The notes: generated by a model not told the origin, from the sequence alone. 64,000 bases of DNA from Alphaproteobacteria bacterium (GCA_020632925.1 JACKER010000024.1:51000-114999), one strand, 5' to 3'; shown: positions 15,069 through 23,615, numbered from the stretch's first letter. Made by a program: numbers and translations.

Positions 15069-15880
15069 TCGTCGATGCCTGGATCCAGCACCCGACCGGC
15101 CGCTTCCTGCGGGACCCGATGTTCGAGACGCTCCTGCGCTGGCGCGGCATGGACCCGTCCACGCTGCCCGAGGAGCTGCCGGCGGCCTTCACGCTGGGTG
15201 CGCTCGACGCCGCGAAGATCGACCGGGCGCTGGTGAGCGCCTGGTGGGGTCCCCGAGGTCCGCTCCTGACCAACGACGAGGTGGCGGCGCTGGTCCGCGC
15301 GCATCCGGACCGCCTGGCGGGCGTGGCCTCGGTCGACCTGGCGCGCCCCATGGAGGCCGTGCGCGAGCTGCGGCGCTGCGTGCGGGAGCTCGGGATGGTG
15401 GGGCTGCGCATGCTCCCCTGGCTGTGGAACCTGCCGCCCGACGATCGGCGCTACTACCCGCTGTACGCAGAGTGCGTGGAGCTCGGCGTCCCGTTCTGCA
15501 CGCAGGTCGGGCACACGGGCCCGCTGGCCCCGTCGGAGCCCGGACGGCCGATCCCGTACCTCGACCACGTCGCCCTCGACTTCCCGGAGCTGGTCATCGT
15601 CGGCGGGCACGTCGGCTACCCCTGGACGGTGGAGATGATCGCGCTCGCGACGAAGTACCCGAACGTCTACATCGACACCTCGGCGTACAAGGCGACGCGG
15701 TACCCGCCCGAGCTCGTGAGCTACCTGCGGGGGCACGGGCGGCGGAAGGTGCTGTTCGGCAGCAACTTCCCGATGATCACGCCCAGCGAGTGCCTCGCGG
15801 GGCTCGACGCGCTCGGGCTGGACGACGAGGCCCGGACGCTGTTCCTCGGCGGGAACGCAACCCGCGTCTTCGGCCTCTGA
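15065..15880 (+). CDS. Amidohydrolase-2 family TIM-barrel hydrolase
   Basis: The frame gives 271 residues from a TTG overlapping the previous stop (TTGA). Barrel-type motifs include LIVDAWIQHPT at the N-terminus, GLRMLPWLWNLPP, FCTQVGHTGP, VIVGGHVGYPW, VYIDTSAYK and VLFGSNFPM near the C-terminus. The usual N-terminal HxH metal pair is replaced by AWIQH, a variation known in part of this superfamily. It likely hydrolyses a lactone, amide or carboxylate; the substrate is unknown. Translational coupling to the GxGYxYP lipoprotein suggests a shared pathway, but no signal peptide is present, so it should be cytoplasmic. Confidence 0.85.
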   Translation: MIVDAWIQHPTGRFLRDPMFETLLRWRGMDPSTLPEELPAAFTLGALDAAKIDRALVSAWWGPRGPLLTNDEVAALVRAHPDRLAGVASVDLARPMEAVRELRRCVRELGMVGLRMLPWLWNLPPDDRRYYPLYAECVELGVPFCTQVGHTGPLAPSEPGRPIPYLDHVALDFPELVIVGGHVGYPWTVEMIALATKYPNVYIDTSAYKATRYPPELVSYLRGHGRRKVLFGSNFPMITPSECLAGLDALGLDDEARTLFLGGNATRVFGL

Positions 15881-15893
15881 TCAGGGAGGTTCG

Positions 15894-16760
15894 ATGGACT
15901 GCTTCGTGGCGTACACCCACCTGTCGACCGACGAGCTGGTGGCGGTGGTCTCGACGATCGAGGGCGCGGTGGTGGTCGCTCCGCGCGAGGACGCGGCGGC
16001 CCTGCGCAAGGCGTCGATCAGCGTCCAGGGGAGCTTCTCCGAGCACATTGCGCTGGGCGAGGCCGCTGCGGGCGTCCTCGCCGTCCCGGGCCGGTGCGTG
16101 GTGTTGGCGGCGCGCTCGGAGGAGGACTGGTCCGTGGGGGTCACGCCGGGACGCGACCCAGCCACCGGCGAGGTCGTCGCGAGCGGTCCCGCGCCGTCCG
16201 GGTGGACGCTGGAGTCACCACCAGCACCCCCTCCGCCCCCGCCACCTCCACTGCCGCCACCCGTCTACGTCGATCACGCCCGCGAACTGCGCAGCGCGCG
16301 GCGCGTGGGGTACGTCGGTGTCGCGATCGACGCTGTGAGCGTGTTGGGGTGGCTCCCGCTGCTGATCGTCGCACCACGGATCCCGAACGACAACGGGTGG
16401 CCGGCGGGGACGGCGGGTAGCGGAATGCTGATCGGCTGGGTGGTCGGAACGACCATGGTCCTCGGTGGATCGCTGGGTGCCGTCGATCACGCCCGAGCCC
16501 AAGGCTTCCCGGTGTCCCGCACGCCGACCCTCGTCGGGTTCGGGGCCTTCGCGGCGGCGCCGGTCGTCAGTTTTCCGATGATGCTGTCGTCCGAGCGCGG
16601 CGTCGGTGTCACCGGAGGTGCCCTCGGCCTGGGGCTGGAGCTCGGCGCCTTCGGGGTCGGCCTCAGCCAGCTGGCAACGGTGGGGCCTCGCGCATCGGCT
16701 GGTCTGTCCGTCACCGTCCTACCGACACCGGACGGGCTACGGATCGCCGGCCGCTTCTAG
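15894..16760 (+). CDS. Membrane protein with soluble N-terminus and polyproline linker
   Basis: This 288-residue protein has a roughly 100-residue soluble domain (MDCFVAYTHLSTDELVAVV). A proline run follows (about residues 107-122, mainly PPPPPPPPLPPP). Four hydrophobic segments come after it, for example YVGVAIDAVSVLGWLPLLIV and MLIGWVVGTTMVLGGSLGAV. GGGAGG precedes the ATG at good spacing. No family was recognised. Its 3' end overlaps the convergent gene at 16737 by 24 bases. Confidence 0.75.
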   Translation: MDCFVAYTHLSTDELVAVVSTIEGAVVVAPREDAAALRKASISVQGSFSEHIALGEAAAGVLAVPGRCVVLAARSEEDWSVGVTPGRDPATGEVVASGPAPSGWTLESPPAPPPPPPPPLPPPVYVDHARELRSARRVGYVGVAIDAVSVLGWLPLLIVAPRIPNDNGWPAGTAGSGMLIGWVVGTTMVLGGSLGAVDHARAQGFPVSRTPTLVGFGAFAAAPVVSFPMMLSSERGVGVTGGALGLGLELGAFGVGLSQLATVGPRASAGLSVTVLPTPDGLRIAGRF

Positions 16761-17732
16761 CGAGCGTGCCTTCAGCGCGAGGCAGGCGCTCTCGGCGGCG
16801 TCGAACACCTGGGCCGATCCGGTGTCGTCGCTCTTGACCGAGCACTGGACCATCCACGCCCAGCCCTCGCCGGCGCGGAACACGTCGATCTCCGAGGTCC
16901 ACGGGCCCTCGCCCCAGCGGTACCGCCAGCGGCCCGCGTAGGCGCCGTCGCCCGCGGCTCGCGCCGAGACCAGCTCACTCGTGGTGGCCTCGGTCTGGAA
17001 CGACCCGACCTGGCTCTTCACCCAGTCCGCCGCGCCCTCCTCGAAGGGGTCGAACGCGGTCGCCAGCGACAGGGACAGCACGGTGACGCCGTCGGGCGCG
17101 GTCCACTGCGGCGAGCCGAGCCCGTCCTTGCCCGCGGTCCAGCCCTGGGGCAGCGGCATCGTCACGGCCAGCGTGTGGTCGGGCTCGTCCTGGAAGTGGC
17201 TGGGCTCGACGATGTCGACGTCCGTCTCGGTGAAGGTCGTGTCCGCCAGCGACGGCCTCGGCGTGATCGCGTCGCACAGCTCGAAGGTCAGGTCGCCGGT
17301 GAGGTGGTCGCCGGGGCTGCTGGCGATCATGCCGCCCATCACGCCGTCCTCGCCCGCCTCGCTCGCCTTCAGCGCGAAGCGGACGGTCCCCTTGTCACCG
17401 ACGGCGGTGGGCAGCGCCTCGAGGGTCGCGCTGCCGGTCAGCGAGCCGAGGCCCTTCTTCCCCATGATCAGCCACTGGGCGGCGCCCGCACCCGCGCTCG
17501 TGTCGGTGAACGTCGCCACCACGACCACCTTGGGCTTCTTGGCCTTCCCGCCCGCCTGGAGCGCGTGCGCCAGGTCGCAGGTGAGGCTGTCGCCCGTGAT
17601 CAGCACGGACAGGGCGCTGGGGTGCGCCGGGTCGGTCATGCCCAGCGCCGAGCGCGCCTCGAACGGGGCACCGAACAGCTGTGCGTCGATGGCGGTGTCG
17701 GCAGCGAGGGCGGCGGGAGGAAGCCAGAGCAT
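16737..17732 (-). CDS. Secreted protein of unknown function
   Basis: This 331-residue protein has a short signal peptide (MLWLPPAALAAD) and a mature region with two apparent halves. The first is a C2-like beta-rich part (ALSVLITGDSLTCDLAHAL, KVVVVATFTD). The second (LPQGWTAGKDGLGSPQWT onward, WRYRWGEGPWTSEIDVFR) resembles proteins of unknown function that measure or bind at the envelope. AGGAGA stands before the ATG. Two Cys pairs could be oxidised after export. It is divergent from the 1048-residue lipoprotein and convergent with the membrane protein. Confidence 0.75.
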   Translation of the reverse strand: MLWLPPAALAADTAIDAQLFGAPFEARSALGMTDPAHPSALSVLITGDSLTCDLAHALQAGGKAKKPKVVVVATFTDTSAGAGAAQWLIMGKKGLGSLTGSATLEALPTAVGDKGTVRFALKASEAGEDGVMGGMIASSPGDHLTGDLTFELCDAITPRPSLADTTFTETDVDIVEPSHFQDEPDHTLAVTMPLPQGWTAGKDGLGSPQWTAPDGVTVLSLSLATAFDPFEEGAADWVKSQVGSFQTEATTSELVSARAAGDGAYAGRWRYRWGEGPWTSEIDVFRAGEGWAWMVQCSVKSDDTGSAQVFDAAESACLALKARSLEAAGDP

Positions 17733-17787
17733 GCTGTCTCCTGGGTGGACGCGACCCGGCCATCCTATCGGAGCCGATCCGCTTGGC

Positions 17788-17793
17788 TAGACT
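17788..17793 (+). promoter_or_regulatory. Possible -10 element (TAGACT) for the 1048-aa lipoprotein gene
   Basis: TAGACT lies 27 bases before the ATG at 17821, within the 88-base divergent intergenic region. No clear -35 partner is visible at 17 bases. Confidence 0.3.
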
Positions 17794-17820
17794 CGCGCCT
17801 CCCAACCCTCGGGAGTCGTC

Positions 17821-20800
17821 ATGCACAGAGTGACCGTTGGTCTGGCCCTCCTGACCCTGGCCTCCGTGGCCTGCGGTCCGCACTATCGCCCATTCACACA
17901 GGCCGACCTGCTCCACGGTGGCAGCGTCGGTGGGTACGACCTGTCCGGGCCGCCACCCTCAGACGAAGCCCTGGCGCGGAGGGTGAGTGGCGGGCGCGAG
18001 ACAGGGTTCCTCGAGCTGGACCGGGTCGGGGACGACTGGGTGCGGGCGGCTGGCTCGGGGGGAGAGCTCGAGGTGTTCTACGACCACGAGGGACGGCCGG
18101 TCGCCGTCCTGGGCGTGCCCCGAGACGCCGACGGATACGCGGTGGACCTCGAGGGTCAGCCCGGTACGCCGAGTCCCGTGCGTCTGGTGGGGCGTGGCGC
18201 GGGGTGGGGGGATCTGTACGCGACGGACCAGAGGGAGGTGTACCTGGGGATCGTCGACGGGAGCGCTCGCTACCTCATGCGCGTGATGGACGAGGAGGTC
18301 TTCACCAACCGATGGCTCGGTCCGGTCCTCCGCATCGACGATCTGAACACCCGGGCGCGCCTGGCCATCGCGAGCGGCGATGCCGACGAGCAGGTCGCGA
18401 TCCTCTCCACGCTCGACACCTTTCGGAGTCCGGACGTGGAAGCCCTGGCTGCCGAGGTGCGCCTCGCCCTCGGGAGCGAGGTGGCACAGGCCTTGGACCT
18501 CGCAGAAGGCGACACGCGCACCGTCCACGACCGGGCGAGAGGACTGGCGGAGGTGGCGAGCGCCCTGGCGCGTGCGGGAGGTTCGGCCGAGGACGCTCAG
18601 CGACTGGGCGCGTTGTGGGACGGGCTGGATGGCGCGCTGGCGGCGGAAGGAGAGGTGGCCGCACGCACGCTGCTCGACGAGCGGGGCTCGCTGAGATCGG
18701 CGTTGGGCCCTGGGGTATCGCCGGACGTGCTGGACCGGATCACCTCGATCGGTCGGCTGATCGAAGCCACCACGGGCTTCCGGGAGCGATGGGCGGCCGC
18801 GGACCTGGGTGGGCGGATGGAGCTCTATCGGGGGTTGCGGATGGCCGACGGCGACCCGGACACACGGGCCTATGTCCGAACCCTGGTCCTGGATGTGCAC
18901 GAGGAGCTCCTCGGACAGCTGCTCGAGCGGGCCGCCATCGCAGAGGCGGAGGGTGCGTTGGCCACGGCCGCTGGCCTGGACCTCGTGGCGGCGGACCTCT
19001 TGGGGGAGCCCGTCGACGTCGCTCCCGTCACGCTCGATCGGACCCTCGCCGCCATCGACACCGCCACGCTCGCGTCGCCGCGCATGCGGGCCCGAGTCCG
19101 CCTCACCCGACTGGCGTTGCAGGCCTTCCCCCGGATCGGGTCGGGGGGCACACCCGAGGAGCTTCGGGCGTTGCGCCGTGCCTACGGGCGTCACGATCTG
19201 CCTGCCCCGTTCTGGGAGCTCACGGCGCTCCGCATCGATCCGGACGCCCTGAGCACCGAGGTCCCGCCCATCGGGCTGCGACGTGGGCCCGTCGAGGTGG
19301 TGTCTCCGGTCAACCCGGAGCTGATCTACGGCAGTCGAATGGTGGAGGGCCTCGTCGAGCGCCGCGTCCTCTCCGGCGATGTCGGGCACGCCGTGTGGCG
19401 ACGCGACGTCGACGATCTCCAGCTCCAGCTCGGTCAGCTCGACCAGGCGCTCGTGCGCGCCAGCGCGGCGGCCGGCGTGCGGACCTCCGGAGGTGGGGGA
19501 CCGGCGACGACGATGACCTACGAGGAGGAGGACGGCGACGTCGTGACCGAGTACCGGCCGGGCACGCCGAGCTACACCTGGCAGACCCAGCGCGCGCGGG
19601 CGGCGTCCGTCGAGGCGACCACACTCCAGCGGGAGCGCGATCGGGTCGTGTCCCACCTGAACGATCTGGCCGCCGCCGAGCCCGAGGTGTCCGTCACGAT
19701 GGTCCAGGAGCCGGGCATGGTGGAGACGGGGCTGGTCACGCAGGTGTGGTGGGGCACCGTCCAGCGTCCCACCACCCTGACCGGTCCGGGCGGTTCCACG
19801 AACGTGCCGCAGCTGGCCGATCTCCACACCCTCCCCGAGCTCCGCTACGAGCGGATCGGTCCGACCCTTGGACCACCTCGGTCTGATCACCACGTCGACG
19901 CCGACCGTGCCGTGGCCGATGCGGGCCGCGTGTTGGACCAGCGACTCGAGGACGACCTGGCGATTCCCCTCACGGTGCAGCTGGCGGCTGCGGCGCAGCG
20001 CTGGGCCGAGGCGCAGGGCGCCGACCAGGTGGAAGGAGACTGGGTCGGGTTCTTCTTCCTCCCGGCCAGCCTTCGCGAGCGCAGTCCGTGGCCGGCCACC
20101 CCCGGGCTCGACGTACCGCCTCCGCCGTCCCGAATCCTCCCGGCTTCGATCCGACCGCCGCCACCTCCGCCACCACGCCCGTCCAGCGCGACCCTGACGT
20201 TCAAGCCCGTCCCGCCGGACCCCGATCGCGACGATCCGGGTCGAGCCTGGGATGGCCCTGCGCGCCGTGTTCGTGTGCAGGGGGAGCGCCTGGTGGCGGT
20301 CGATCCCCGCACCGACACGGTGCTCGAGACCCTGCACGCCGCTCCCACGAGGTTCCTGGTGAGCCCCGACGGCCGACGTGTCGTCTGGTGGACCGAGGAT
20401 GGTGTCACCGCCCGAGGACCTACGGGCGATGCGGCTCCGATTCGAGGAGGGGACCTCGACCGCGTCCTCGACCTCGCATTCGCCGCGGGCAGCGACCACC
20501 TGGTGGTGTCGACACGATTCGACGGCGTCGCCGTCGTCGACCTCGTGGCGGGGCGCGTGCGGCACCGCATCGACCCGCGCGTCGGCATCGGCCTGGGGAA
20601 TGACGAGGATGGCCCTGAGCTGGCTTCCATCTCGATCTCGCCCGACGGGCGACGTGTGGCGCTGCTGGACGCGCAGGGCGTCCTACAGGTCTGGGAGCTG
20701 CTCGACGACGGCACCGCGAAGTGCGTGCGAGTGGAGCGTCTCGTCCGGTTCGAATCCAACATCTACGATCGCCGTGCCTACCCGGCCGTACCGCTCGCCA

Positions 20801-20967
20801 GTTCGGTGTCCTTCGACGCCACCGGGAACTGGGTGTTGTTCACGGGACACCACTCCACCCGGGTCCAGGAATCCGAAGGCGTCCGCACGGACATCCCCGC
20901 TGAGGTCTTCGAGACCTGGATTCCGATGGATGGGGGTCGTCCGCATGGGTTCAGGTGGGATTCGTGA
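17821..20967 (+). CDS. Large lipoprotein with C-terminal propeller-like repeats
   Basis: This 1048-residue protein has a lipoprotein signal MHRVTVGLALLTLASVAC-GPHY. The first 650 residues are mainly helical and repeat-like (ARLAIASGDADEQVAILSTL). A proline-rich linker follows (about residues 760-790), then a beta-propeller-like domain with LVSPDGRRVVWWTEDG and SISPDGRRVALLDAQG. GGGAG is five bases before the ATG. No enzyme motif was seen. The layout suggests a surface or periplasmic scaffold that binds a partner through the propeller; that is inference. It stands alone, divergent from 16737-17732. Confidence 0.85.
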   Translation: MHRVTVGLALLTLASVACGPHYRPFTQADLLHGGSVGGYDLSGPPPSDEALARRVSGGRETGFLELDRVGDDWVRAAGSGGELEVFYDHEGRPVAVLGVPRDADGYAVDLEGQPGTPSPVRLVGRGAGWGDLYATDQREVYLGIVDGSARYLMRVMDEEVFTNRWLGPVLRIDDLNTRARLAIASGDADEQVAILSTLDTFRSPDVEALAAEVRLALGSEVAQALDLAEGDTRTVHDRARGLAEVASALARAGGSAEDAQRLGALWDGLDGALAAEGEVAARTLLDERGSLRSALGPGVSPDVLDRITSIGRLIEATTGFRERWAAADLGGRMELYRGLRMADGDPDTRAYVRTLVLDVHEELLGQLLERAAIAEAEGALATAAGLDLVAADLLGEPVDVAPVTLDRTLAAIDTATLASPRMRARVRLTRLALQAFPRIGSGGTPEELRALRRAYGRHDLPAPFWELTALRIDPDALSTEVPPIGLRRGPVEVVSPVNPELIYGSRMVEGLVERRVLSGDVGHAVWRRDVDDLQLQLGQLDQALVRASAAAGVRTSGGGGPATTMTYEEEDGDVVTEYRPGTPSYTWQTQRARAASVEATTLQRERDRVVSHLNDLAAAEPEVSVTMVQEPGMVETGLVTQVWWGTVQRPTTLTGPGGSTNVPQLADLHTLPELRYERIGPTLGPPRSDHHVDADRAVADAGRVLDQRLEDDLAIPLTVQLAAAAQRWAEAQGADQVEGDWVGFFFLPASLRERSPWPATPGLDVPPPPSRILPASIRPPPPPPPRPSSATLTFKPVPPDPDRDDPGRAWDGPARRVRVQGERLVAVDPRTDTVLETLHAAPTRFLVSPDGRRVVWWTEDGVTARGPTGDAAPIRGGDLDRVLDLAFAAGSDHLVVSTRFDGVAVVDLVAGRVRHRIDPRVGIGLGNDEDGPELASISISPDGRRVALLDAQGVLQVWELLDDGTAKCVRVERLVRFESNIYDRRAYPAVPLASSVSFDATGNWVLFTGHHSTRVQESEGVRTDIPAEVFETWIPMDGGRPHGFRWDS

Positions 20968-20992
20968 CAGTCGGGGGTTCGTAACGTAGGGT
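20964..20992 (+). promoter_or_regulatory. Candidate leaderless promoter for 20999-21466
   Basis: GTGACA (20964-20969), 17 bases, TAGGGT (20987-20992), then six bases to the ATG. The spacing puts transcription start on or next to the start codon, as in leaderless genes. The -35 element overlaps the upstream stop codon. Confidence 0.5.
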
Positions 20993-20998
20993 TGGCGC

Positions 20999-21466
20999 AT
21001 GACCGAGCTCCCCGACCCGCCCGAGGACGCCGGACGCACCGTGGTCCGTGGCATCGCGGGCCTGTTCCTGCTCCTGTTCCTGCTGGGGAGCGTCGCCTGC
21101 TGCGGCAGCGGCGGCGGCTACGCGCTCACCTCGGCGCTCGGGTACGCGTCGCTCGCTTCGGTGGTCGTGTTGCCGCTGACGTTCGGGGCGGTCGGCGCGG
21201 TGTGGTTGGGCGTCGAGTCCGTGTGGACCACGCTGCGCGGAGAGACGCGCCGCTACCGGGCGGCCTGGCTGCTGCCGCTGGTCGGGACGCCGGTGGCGGC
21301 GGTCCTCGGCGCGCTGCTCGCCCTGACCACCGACGGGCGGCTGCCCTGGCTCCCGGCCGGCCTCGGCTTCGGGATCGGCGCGTTCGTGCTGTTCCTGCCG
21401 TGGGCCGTGGTGGGCACGCTCGGCTGGATCGGCGGCAAGCACAGGGATCGCGCCTACCGCTGGTAG
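20999..21466 (+). CDS. Small membrane protein, about four helices
   Basis: This 155-residue protein has hydrophobic segments near residues 20-40 (GLFLLLFLLGSVACCGSGGG), 45-72, 88-108 and 118-145, and ends in a basic GGKHRDRAYRW tail. No family was recognised. It has no good Shine-Dalgarno site but a promoter-like -35/-10 pair placed for leaderless initiation. It is followed 17 bases later by the zinc-finger protein gene. Confidence 0.75.
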   Translation: MTELPDPPEDAGRTVVRGIAGLFLLLFLLGSVACCGSGGGYALTSALGYASLASVVVLPLTFGAVGAVWLGVESVWTTLRGETRRYRAAWLLPLVGTPVAAVLGALLALTTDGRLPWLPAGLGFGIGAFVLFLPWAVVGTLGWIGGKHRDRAYRW

Positions 21467-21483
21467 ACTGGGTCAGGGGCTCC

Positions 21484-22062
21484 ATGAATCGAAGGTCGTT
21501 CCTGGCGATCGGCGGAACCACGGTCGTTTGCGGCCTGTTCCTCCCAGACCGCGGGCTGGTCGCCGTGCCCCGCGACATGGTGCTGAAGCTCGGCGGCGCC
21601 TGCTCCTTCTGCCACCGGCCGGGGAGCGCGACGACGGCGCTGGCGGGGCTCGCCGGGCGCTCCGTCCGGATCTGCACCCAGTGCGTGACGCTGTGTCTGG
21701 AGATCTGCTCCGAGCCGCCGCGTGTTCCCGATCCGAAGGCGGCCCCACGCCAGGCCGCGATGCAGCGCGCCTGGCCCGCGGCGCGGCAAGAGGCCGAAAC
21801 GGGCGCGCCGGGCTGGGAGGCGCGCGCACGGGAGGCGCTGGAGATGGTCGAGCTGGGTCCGGAGGAGGTGGACCGGCTGATCGCGAGGCTGTCGGCTCCC
21901 CCCGCGCCACTCCCCGTCCCCGTGGCGCCCCTGGCCTGCTCGTTCTGCGACAAGACCCAGCGGCAGGTCCGGAACCTGATCGCCGGGCCCGAGGTCTACG
22001 TGTGCGACGAGTGCACGACGGACGCCGGAACCCTGCTCGTCTGGAGCGGGCTGCGGGTCTGA
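21484..22062 (+). CDS. Exported-looking protein with two ClpX-type zinc fingers
   Basis: This 192-residue protein starts MNRRSFLAIGG, a twin-arginine-type signal followed by a hydrophobic core. Two C4 zinc-binding domains of the ClpX N-terminal kind follow. The first uses C40/C43 (ACSFCHRPG) and C64/C67 (ICTQCVTLC). The second uses C152/C155 (CSFCDKTQRQV) and C174/C177 (VYVCDECTT), and copies the ClpX sequence NLIAGPEVYVCDEC closely. There is no ATPase domain. In ClpX this domain dimerises and recruits adaptors and substrates; outside the cytoplasm its role is unknown. A helical linker of roughly 80 residues joins the two. AGGGG precedes the ATG. Confidence 0.85.
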   Translation: MNRRSFLAIGGTTVVCGLFLPDRGLVAVPRDMVLKLGGACSFCHRPGSATTALAGLAGRSVRICTQCVTLCLEICSEPPRVPDPKAAPRQAAMQRAWPAARQEAETGAPGWEARAREALEMVELGPEEVDRLIARLSAPPAPLPVPVAPLACSFCDKTQRQVRNLIAGPEVYVCDECTTDAGTLLVWSGLRV

Positions 22063-22084
22063 CCCTCCCTCGCCAGGGGTCGCC

Positions 22085-22633
22085 TCACGAGCGGACGCAG
22101 CGGGCGTAGTAGCTGTTGCCCACGCCGTACGAGTAGACGTGGCCGTCCACGAAGGACACGAACCAGGCGGAGCCCGCGTCGTCGGACACCTCGAGCGAGG
22201 ACCAGTACGCCTCACAGGTGTTCGGCAGCTCGGCCGGGCCGTAGCAGCCGTCCGTCGGGCCGGCGTCGGCGGCGCACGCGTAGCAGCTCGCCGCGCGACA
22301 GCTCAGGTCGTCGCAGGTGTCGCTCGCGGGGCACTCGCCGTCGGTGACGGTGCCCTCGCACCCGCGGATCAGCGTGCGCAGCTCCGTGAGCGACGGCAGG
22401 TGCCACCCGCCGCCGGCCAGCGTGAGCTCCTCGCAGTAGGTCACGGCCTCGGCCCAGCGCAGGCCGTCGGCGGAGCCGTCGACCTCCCACACCAGGCCGT
22501 CGGACGCGGTGGCGGTCCCGTCGCCGTTGTCGACCAGACCGGTCCCGGACGTGTCGGTGTCGGTCGTGGGCGTGGTGTCGGTCGTGGTGCCGGAGCAGGC
22601 GACGAGGAGCAGCAACAAGGACAGGGCGCGCAT
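22085..22633 (-). CDS. DUF1566 (Lcl C-terminal-like) lipoprotein
   Basis: This 182-residue protein has a signal MRALSLLLLLVAC-SG and a Thr/Asp spacer (TTTDTTPTTDTDTSGTG). The DUF1566 pattern follows: NGDGTATASDGLVWEV, RWAEAVTYCEELTLAGGGW, HLPSLTELRTLIRGC and a final ARCVRS. Ten-odd Cys suggest disulphides. Such domains are C-type-lectin-like and usually surface exposed. AGGAGGT is at ideal spacing but lies inside the 29-base palindrome at 22632-22660. It converges on the zinc-finger gene with 22 bases between stops. Confidence 0.85.
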   Translation of the reverse strand: MRALSLLLLLVACSGTTTDTTPTTDTDTSGTGLVDNGDGTATASDGLVWEVDGSADGLRWAEAVTYCEELTLAGGGWHLPSLTELRTLIRGCEGTVTDGECPASDTCDDLSCRAASCYACAADAGPTDGCYGPAELPNTCEAYWSSLEVSDDAGSAWFVSFVDGHVYSYGVGNSYYARCVRS

Positions 22634-22660
22634 GTCTACCTCCTGTCAGGAGGTAGACAT
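22632..22660. promoter_or_regulatory. 29-base near-perfect palindrome over ribosome site and start codon
   Basis: Arms of 14 bases (ATGTCTACCTCCTG and CAGGAGGTAGACAT) flank one central base. On the minus strand the right arm supplies AGGAGGT and the AT of the ATG for the DUF1566 gene. It could act as a protein operator, as an mRNA hairpin hiding the ribosome site, or as an end signal for the upstream lysR gene. Confidence 0.65.
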
Positions 22661-22704
22661 CCGGTCGGTGCCGGGCCTGCCGCACGCGGTTGCAGCCGAG
22701 ACGA

Positions 22705-23601
22705 TCAGCGCGCGAGGCGGGCCGCCACGGCGTCGATCACCCGTCGGCGCAGCCAGCGGTGGCCCGGGTCGGCGTCCACCCGCTCGGTCCACTGCGCGGC
22801 CACCGGAACCGCCGGCATCGGCACGGGCGGATCGCGCACCACGAGGCCCAGGGTGGGCGCGAGCAGCTCGAGCAGCTCCTTCGGCCCCGTGAACAGCAGG
22901 TCCGTCCGCGCGACCACGTGCGGCGCGAGCAGGAAGGTCGGCGCCACCAGCCCCACGCGCCTGTGGAGGCCGGCACCCTCCAGCGCCTGCTCCACCAGGC
23001 TCGGACCCGGCGTGTTCGTGCGGATCGTGACGTGCGGGAAGGACGCGTAGGTCGCTGGCGTCCAGGGCAGGTCGAGGGCGGGGTGGCCCGCGCGCAGGGC
23101 GACGGCCTGGTGGACCTGCCCCAGCCGACGCGCGATGACCCCCGGCGCCTCCGACGGCATCACGCCGATCGCGAGGTCCACCTCCGGAGGCACGCCGGAG
23201 AGCTGGCCCACCCGCAGCTCGACCGTGACCCGCGGCGCGTCTGAGACGGCCTCGAGCAGGTCGGGGACCAGCGGCGCGAGCACGTCGGGTGCGGCGACCA
23301 CGAAGGTCCGCTCGCTCGTCGCCGGGTCGAACGCGCTCACGTCGACCAGCACCCGCCGCAGCTCGCGGAGCAGCCCCTCCAGCGCGGGCGCGAGCGCCTC
23401 CGCCCGCGGCGTGGGGACGAGCCCCCGACCCTCCCGCACGAGCAACGGGTCCCCGAGCACGTCCCGCAACCGGCCGAGCGCGTGGCTGACGGCGGGCTGG
23501 GAGCGCCCGAGGCGGTGGGCCGCGGCGGTGACGCTGCGCTCGCGGAGCAGGGCGTCCAGCGTCCGCAGGAGGTTCAGGTCCAGGTCGGCGAGCGGATCCA
23601 T
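22705..23601 (-). CDS. LysR-family transcriptional regulator
   Basis: This 298-residue protein has the N-terminal winged helix LNLLRTLDALLRERSVTAAA with SQPAVSHALGRLRDVLGDPL. A periplasmic-binding-protein-like effector domain follows (TFVVAAPDVLAPLVPDLLE, VDLAIGVMP). I chose the ATG giving MDPLADLDLNLL, the standard LysR opening, over one 36 bases upstream. It is divergent from the epimerase gene with an 89-base shared region containing inverted repeats. LysR proteins usually control the divergent gene and themselves. The inducer is unknown. Confidence 0.93.
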   Translation of the reverse strand: MDPLADLDLNLLRTLDALLRERSVTAAAHRLGRSQPAVSHALGRLRDVLGDPLLVREGRGLVPTPRAEALAPALEGLLRELRRVLVDVSAFDPATSERTFVVAAPDVLAPLVPDLLEAVSDAPRVTVELRVGQLSGVPPEVDLAIGVMPSEAPGVIARRLGQVHQAVALRAGHPALDLPWTPATYASFPHVTIRTNTPGPSLVEQALEGAGLHRRVGLVAPTFLLAPHVVARTDLLFTGPKELLELLAPTLGLVVRDPPVPMPAVPVAAQWTERVDADPGHRWLRRRVIDAVAARLAR

Positions 23602-23615
23602 ACGTATCCATATCG

